Source: Otis tarda (taxonomy: Eukaryota > Chordata > Aves > Otidiformes > Otididae). From it: 64,000 nt of DNA. The stretch is from assembly GCA_026413225.1 (NCBI GenBank), contig CM048552.1:57427001-57491000 (forward strand). Reading direction: 5' to 3'. Below, piece by piece: positions 59,727 to 64,000 of the stretch. A model generated the notes under the pieces. That model was given only the letters and a program-made list of their open reading frames with translations, had not been told where the DNA came from and did no database searches. Every line of letters begins with the position of its first letter. The stretch's first letter is position 1. The position numbers were made by a program, and so were the translations under genes.

Positions 59727-61594
59727 CTGCCTCTCCTCCTCCTTGGGGCCTCTTTGACCTTTTCCATCTTCCTCTCTCTCTCTTTACTGCCCGCAACCAC
59801 TGCAAATCACTTGGAAATGGGCTGTTGAGTCTCAGGCCCTGAGTGTGAAACTTGCCACACTGGCTCCCAGTCATGCATTCTTGTAGCCAGGCCTGTATCT
59901 GCCCACTTACAGTGTGACACTGCCATCTCTTGCCCCTTCACCTCATGACCCCAACTTAGGTTATTGGCTTCTTCTAACTCTGCCAGTGAATTGTGTCTGG
60001 CCTTTAGGGTCCTAGAGCAGGAGGAAAGCTAAAATGCTGCTCCTGGGGATGTGTTCCTCCCTTCATACACAAAAGACTCCTGGAGAAAGGGATGGAAAGT
60101 CCCCACTGCCCAGGTGCATCCTGGCTCCTCTCTGTCCCAACTAGACATGCCAGTTTTGCAGCCCACAATATGGCCTTTAATGTCACCTCTCACACCTACA
60201 CCTGTAGTCTGGAGAGCAGACTGAGGTCTATGGCCTCCTTGTAGCACAAGGAAGATGTAGATGTAGGAGTGGTGAGAGATGATAATGTCTTTCCAAAAGG
60301 GGGACTGTTGGCCTTCTGCAGTATGTCGTTGGTTTTCCTTAGACACCCTTCTGGGTCACAGAGTCCAGGTTGGCTGTAAAATATAGGCCTGGTGGGATTG
60401 TTTTCCTGTGCGCCAGCTCTATCTCTTCAAAGAGATGAAGGGCCAGACAGTCGGCCAGACCCTTCAGAGGCATCTGTTATTGAATCAATAGAGCCCACCA
60501 CTCTATTCCCACTAGGGAATAAGTGCAGAACAAGAGAGAGCAACAGCCCTACCAAACCTTCCTCCCAAACTTCCCCTGGGGTGCTACTTGGTCTTGGTTC
60601 CCCAGCTGTGGGAAGCTAGTCCTGACAGTGAACCCGAATTTACTCTCTTCTTTGGCAGATGTGTACCCATGCCTTCCCATTGGTATCAGCAGTCATCCCT
60701 AGCACTTGCTGGTGTGTGGGGAGAGTCAGGCCCTGGCTCCTGCCTGCCATTACGTTGTCCTCCTGAAGGTGGTTCTCCTACATTGGTATTGAGGCACCGC
60801 TGTTTCAGGGCCTGAGCTGGAGGCTGTACCGGCAATTGCAGTCAAATCAGTTCCAGACCTGGGAAAGTTGGCACCTCTTTGCCTCTGTGATGGAAAAGAG
60901 ACAGAGGTGAGACTACAGCAGCCTGCCCCAGGGTTAAAGGCTTCCCTGCCACATGCTCTGTGCCCTTTTCTGGCAATCTTATCAGAGCAACTGAGAAAAA
61001 CGTGGCTAAAACAAACCCTCGCTCTTCTTGTCAGGTTGGAAATGGCGCGGTAGGAAAGGAATGCCAGCGGTAGAGTTTTCTAGTACCATTTGTACTGGTC
61101 TCGCACTGCTCGCACTCACATCCCTCTGGGAATGCTGCACTCCTGGGGAGGGGAGGAGGTGAGGTTGACTCACCACGTGTTGTGATGCGCCCATAAAGAG
61201 CAGTGCCAAGAGTTGTCTCTTTTTCAAGTCTCAGGACAGGACATGCAGGAGAAACTGTATTTCTCCTCTGCCCATCAATGATAATGAAGTCTTCTAACTT
61301 ACCCAGCTTCTGCAGTCTCATGATTAGCCATGGTCTCTGCCTATAGTACCTGGGACTACCAGAGGAGATACGCATCATTATACAGGACTAGGTCCGGTAC
61401 ACTCAGCCCAGGATGGCAAAGGCACAGGGACCCAGGCTAAATATTAAAAATGAACTTGAGAGAATTGCAGGACATTTTCTCTCTTGCCCTATTTACTTAC
61501 CCTCCTTGCTTTGCTAAGGAACCTGTACAGACTGGAATGAGTTTCAGGCACTTTCTGCCCTGGATCCTTCCCACTGCTGTCACTGAGGCAATGG

Positions 61595-61631
61595 GTATAA
61601 AAACAAGGTTTCACTAACCTTGTTTTTATAC
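61595..61631. repeat. Perfect 16-bp inverted repeat with 5-nt loop
   Basis: Left arm 61595-61610 (GTATAAAAACAAGGTT), loop TCACT (61611-61615), right arm 61616-61631 (AACCTTGTTTTTATAC). The arms are exact reverse complements; pairing stops at the next base out (G against A). Confidence 0.97.
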
Positions 61632-62247
61632 AGGGTTTATACATAAAGTTGGTTTTTTTCTAGGGAAACGTGATGGTAGGATCATGGGAACTAAAGGAGA
61701 CTGTGAGTTTCTTCCCCTCCCTTAGCAGGTCAAGCATGTGGAATTGCTCAGAGATGGCATTTCAGGCAGTAGAGAGGAAGCAGCATGCTGGAGGTGATGC
61801 TCAGGATAAAATCCCTTTCTCTCTTCCTCAACAGGCTGCAAACCCAGACATTGTCTATTTACAGTGTGTAGTGCCCCTGTGTCTCCCTGAAGAGACACAA
61901 GCCTCTCTTACACTGAATATCTCCAGGAACAAGTTTCCTTCTTCCTCCTTTTCTATTTGGCGTTTGAATGCCAGTGATAGCTCTCATGTGCTACCCATGA
62001 GCAGCCAGATGGTACCTGATGCACATGAGGAAGGAGGGCAGGGGAACCAAAGGATGTGTTTAACAGGCTTCTTGGTGCTAAACAAGATGGCAATCCCTTG
62101 GTGCTAAATGAGATTTTAGGAGTATTGGGTGCTTTCTGGAAGGTGTAGTAGGCTGAGTTGTAATGTACTGTGGAATTAATGGTGCTTTATGTCACAAAAC
62201 CAAACTCCAAGAACTTTTGTGTATATATATTATTTTTTTTCAGTGGT

Positions 62248-62253
62248 ATTAAA
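62248..62253 (+). terminator. C1QTNF6: Candidate poly(A) signal for C1QTNF6
   Basis: ATTAAA followed by a T-rich stretch and CCTGGTTGTTTTG. It would give a 2.5-kb 3' UTR, so this assignment is weak. Confidence 0.25.
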
Positions 62254-64000
62254 CTTTTTTCCCTGGTTGTTTTGCACTTAGATCTGTTTTTCCCTCCCAG
62301 CCTCTTCCTTCTAGCACTGATTATCGCCAAATAGTGTGATGGAAAAGACACTGACCTGAAAGAGACAGGTACAAAGTCAAACTCAGCTCTGAAACTTCCC
62401 TGGGCAATCCTTGGTAATCTTCTTGGGAGAACCATCACCTTAAAGATATTTACTGCTTGAACACTTCTAATTATGACAACCCTCTCCTTCTTGCTAGGAA
62501 AGCTTTAAGCAAATTCAAGGAATGATTCTTTGGAAATTACAAAAAAAAAAAAAGGGCAGGGGGAATAAAATAGGTTATAGGATTAGGCTTTGAGTACTTA
62601 ATTATATTGAGGAAGGATGGGCTAATGCTGGATTTCTCTTAAGGGGGATCAGACTCTTTATCTTGTTCAATTTTTAGCACATCCTTCAATCAAGTACTTA
62701 GTAAGCATGTGTGTTTTCTGTTTTCCCTGTGGTGTTTCTCTTTTCTCTGCCAAGAGGTGAAAGCCAGGAAGTACAGACATAAGAGGGACATTATACTGTT
62801 GAGTAGACACTTGTGTCTGCTAACAATGGGGTGAGTGGCAGTTCCAGAGTTAAGCTGGGCACACATTTTTGGAAGAGCTGGGTGTGATGAGAAAGGCTTG
62901 AGATTCAGGTCAGAGGTGGAACGACAAGTGGCAATTGCCCGTAAAGTTGGGGAAAATGGGGAGACATGAGAGGGGAGTGGAAGGAGGCCCCCTTCCAGTC
63001 CTCCTCTTAGAAGCTTGAGTGGAAGATCTAGGAGGGGCAGAGTCTAAGGGCAGGGAGATGCCTATTGGAGGTCTCAGTGTGGGTTGAAGAGGTAAGTGCA
63101 GTTTTGTTTAGCATCTTTGGGGTTTGGACTGAGGGGACTCTTGCTGAAGTGGAGGAATAGACACGAAAACAAGAGAGGACACCCATTTAGGACCTGTTGT
63201 TTTAAATTTAATTCATGTTCACATAGCTGCTTCTGTGGTTTGACACGTACCAGACGCTTTCTTTGGCAAGGGGTGGAAAATATAATCATACTCATCCTTA
63301 CAGGCCGCTTTGGTCTGGCGTTAGGCCCAGAGCTAAGGCTACATATATATCCTACTAAGTGTGATACTCTGGCAGATTGGAGTCCACTTGCCTTTGGGTT
63401 TTTTATTTACTTCTGAGGAAGCAGATAGAACCGTGTCCTCAAGAAGTGTAGAGGTTGTACTTGTGGATGTTTCTGGCCCCTTGAGGTGAGATGCTGGTAG
63501 ATTGGAGGTGCCTTTGTCACACTTACAAAAGGTGAGGAGTGAGGGAGGAACGGAAGTGTGTAGCCAGATCTTCTAGAAAAGTTTTCTGTAGTTCAGTCCT
63601 TCACCCTGCCTGCTTGAAGAAGAAAATGCCACCTGAAGAGTCTCTTCAGACAAATCCCTTGGGGCTTAGATGCATACGTGACAAATGGAGTCTGTAGATC
63701 ATGCCACCACCCCTCACACAATGGGTGCCCGGCTAGGAGTTGCCATAGGTGAGGCTCAGCTCAGTCAAGGTGGACCCCACAATGCCGTTGAAGGAACGAG
63801 GGCTAGACTGGGTCAGACCAGCCCTGCTGCCCTGCCAGTGGGTGCAGCCACATACTGACAGCCATAAGACCTTCAGTCACCTCATTCACCCCAGGGCTGG
63901 GTCCTTTTCCGTGCAATGGGGCTGCTCTGTGGCATGTAAGCCTGAGGTGGGTGACAGCCAGCACCTCTCTCCTGGGCAAAGCAAGAAGCGTGCCCTGGAG

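Larger units (their letters stand above)
59727..64000. other. 3' UTR and downstream flank of C1QTNF6
   Basis: No further gene recognised, although IL2RB would be expected next from the mammalian gene order. The first few hundred bases are probably 3' UTR. Candidate poly(A) signals on the plus strand are ATTAAA at 62248-62253 (followed by a T-rich and GT-rich stretch) and AATAAA at 62564-62569; which one is used, if either, is unknown. A perfect inverted repeat lies at 61595-61631. Confidence 0.5.

Overview
This is a vertebrate nuclear window, almost certainly from a bird. The repeats are avian: a truncated CR1 LINE ending in ATTCTATG units near 50 kb, and a solo LTR of the avian ERVL type at 30.8-31.3 kb. 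Four protein-coding genes can be read with good support. They lie in the same order as the human 22q12-q13 block (as I remember it): CYTH4, RAC2, SSTR3, C1QTNF6. No prokaryotic system, CRISPR array or operon is present. Nothing here amounts to an undescribed molecular system; the unusual points are splicing details, regulatory repeats and lineage-specific residue changes.

Layout. CYTH4 (minus strand, 19152 down to 2000) has 13 coding exons that join in phase into 394 residues: coiled coil, Sec7 domain with catalytic Glu156, PH domain and basic tail. A 9.8-kb spacer with a long GGAA microsatellite separates it head-to-head from RAC2 (plus strand, 28945-37397), whose six coding exons give a complete 192-residue Rho GTPase ending in a CSLL prenylation box. 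A likely seventh, untranslated exon runs to a poly(A) signal at 38397. A GC-rich island at about 40.8-41.5 kb and a strong donor at 41583 look like the promoter and 5' untranslated exon of SSTR3, whose uninterrupted receptor CDS is at 44592-45797. A 10.7-kb stretch with no recognisable gene follows. C1QTNF6 (plus strand, two coding exons, 57331-59726) encodes a 259-residue secreted collagen/C1q protein. The last 4.3 kb holds its 3' UTR and flank, including a perfect hairpin. IL2RB, the next gene in the mammalian order, was not recognised.

Function. CYTH4 (an ARF exchange factor) and RAC2 (a Rho GTPase of the phagocyte NADPH oxidase and actin programme) are both typical of blood cells. Both have GAGGAAG-type ETS/PU.1 cores in their putative promoters. 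SSTR3 (a Gi-coupled somatostatin receptor) and C1QTNF6 (a secreted C1q/TNF-related protein) are unrelated neighbours kept by synteny. Exon boundaries were placed by reading splice sites, reading phase and remembered family sequence. No alignment or transcript data were available.
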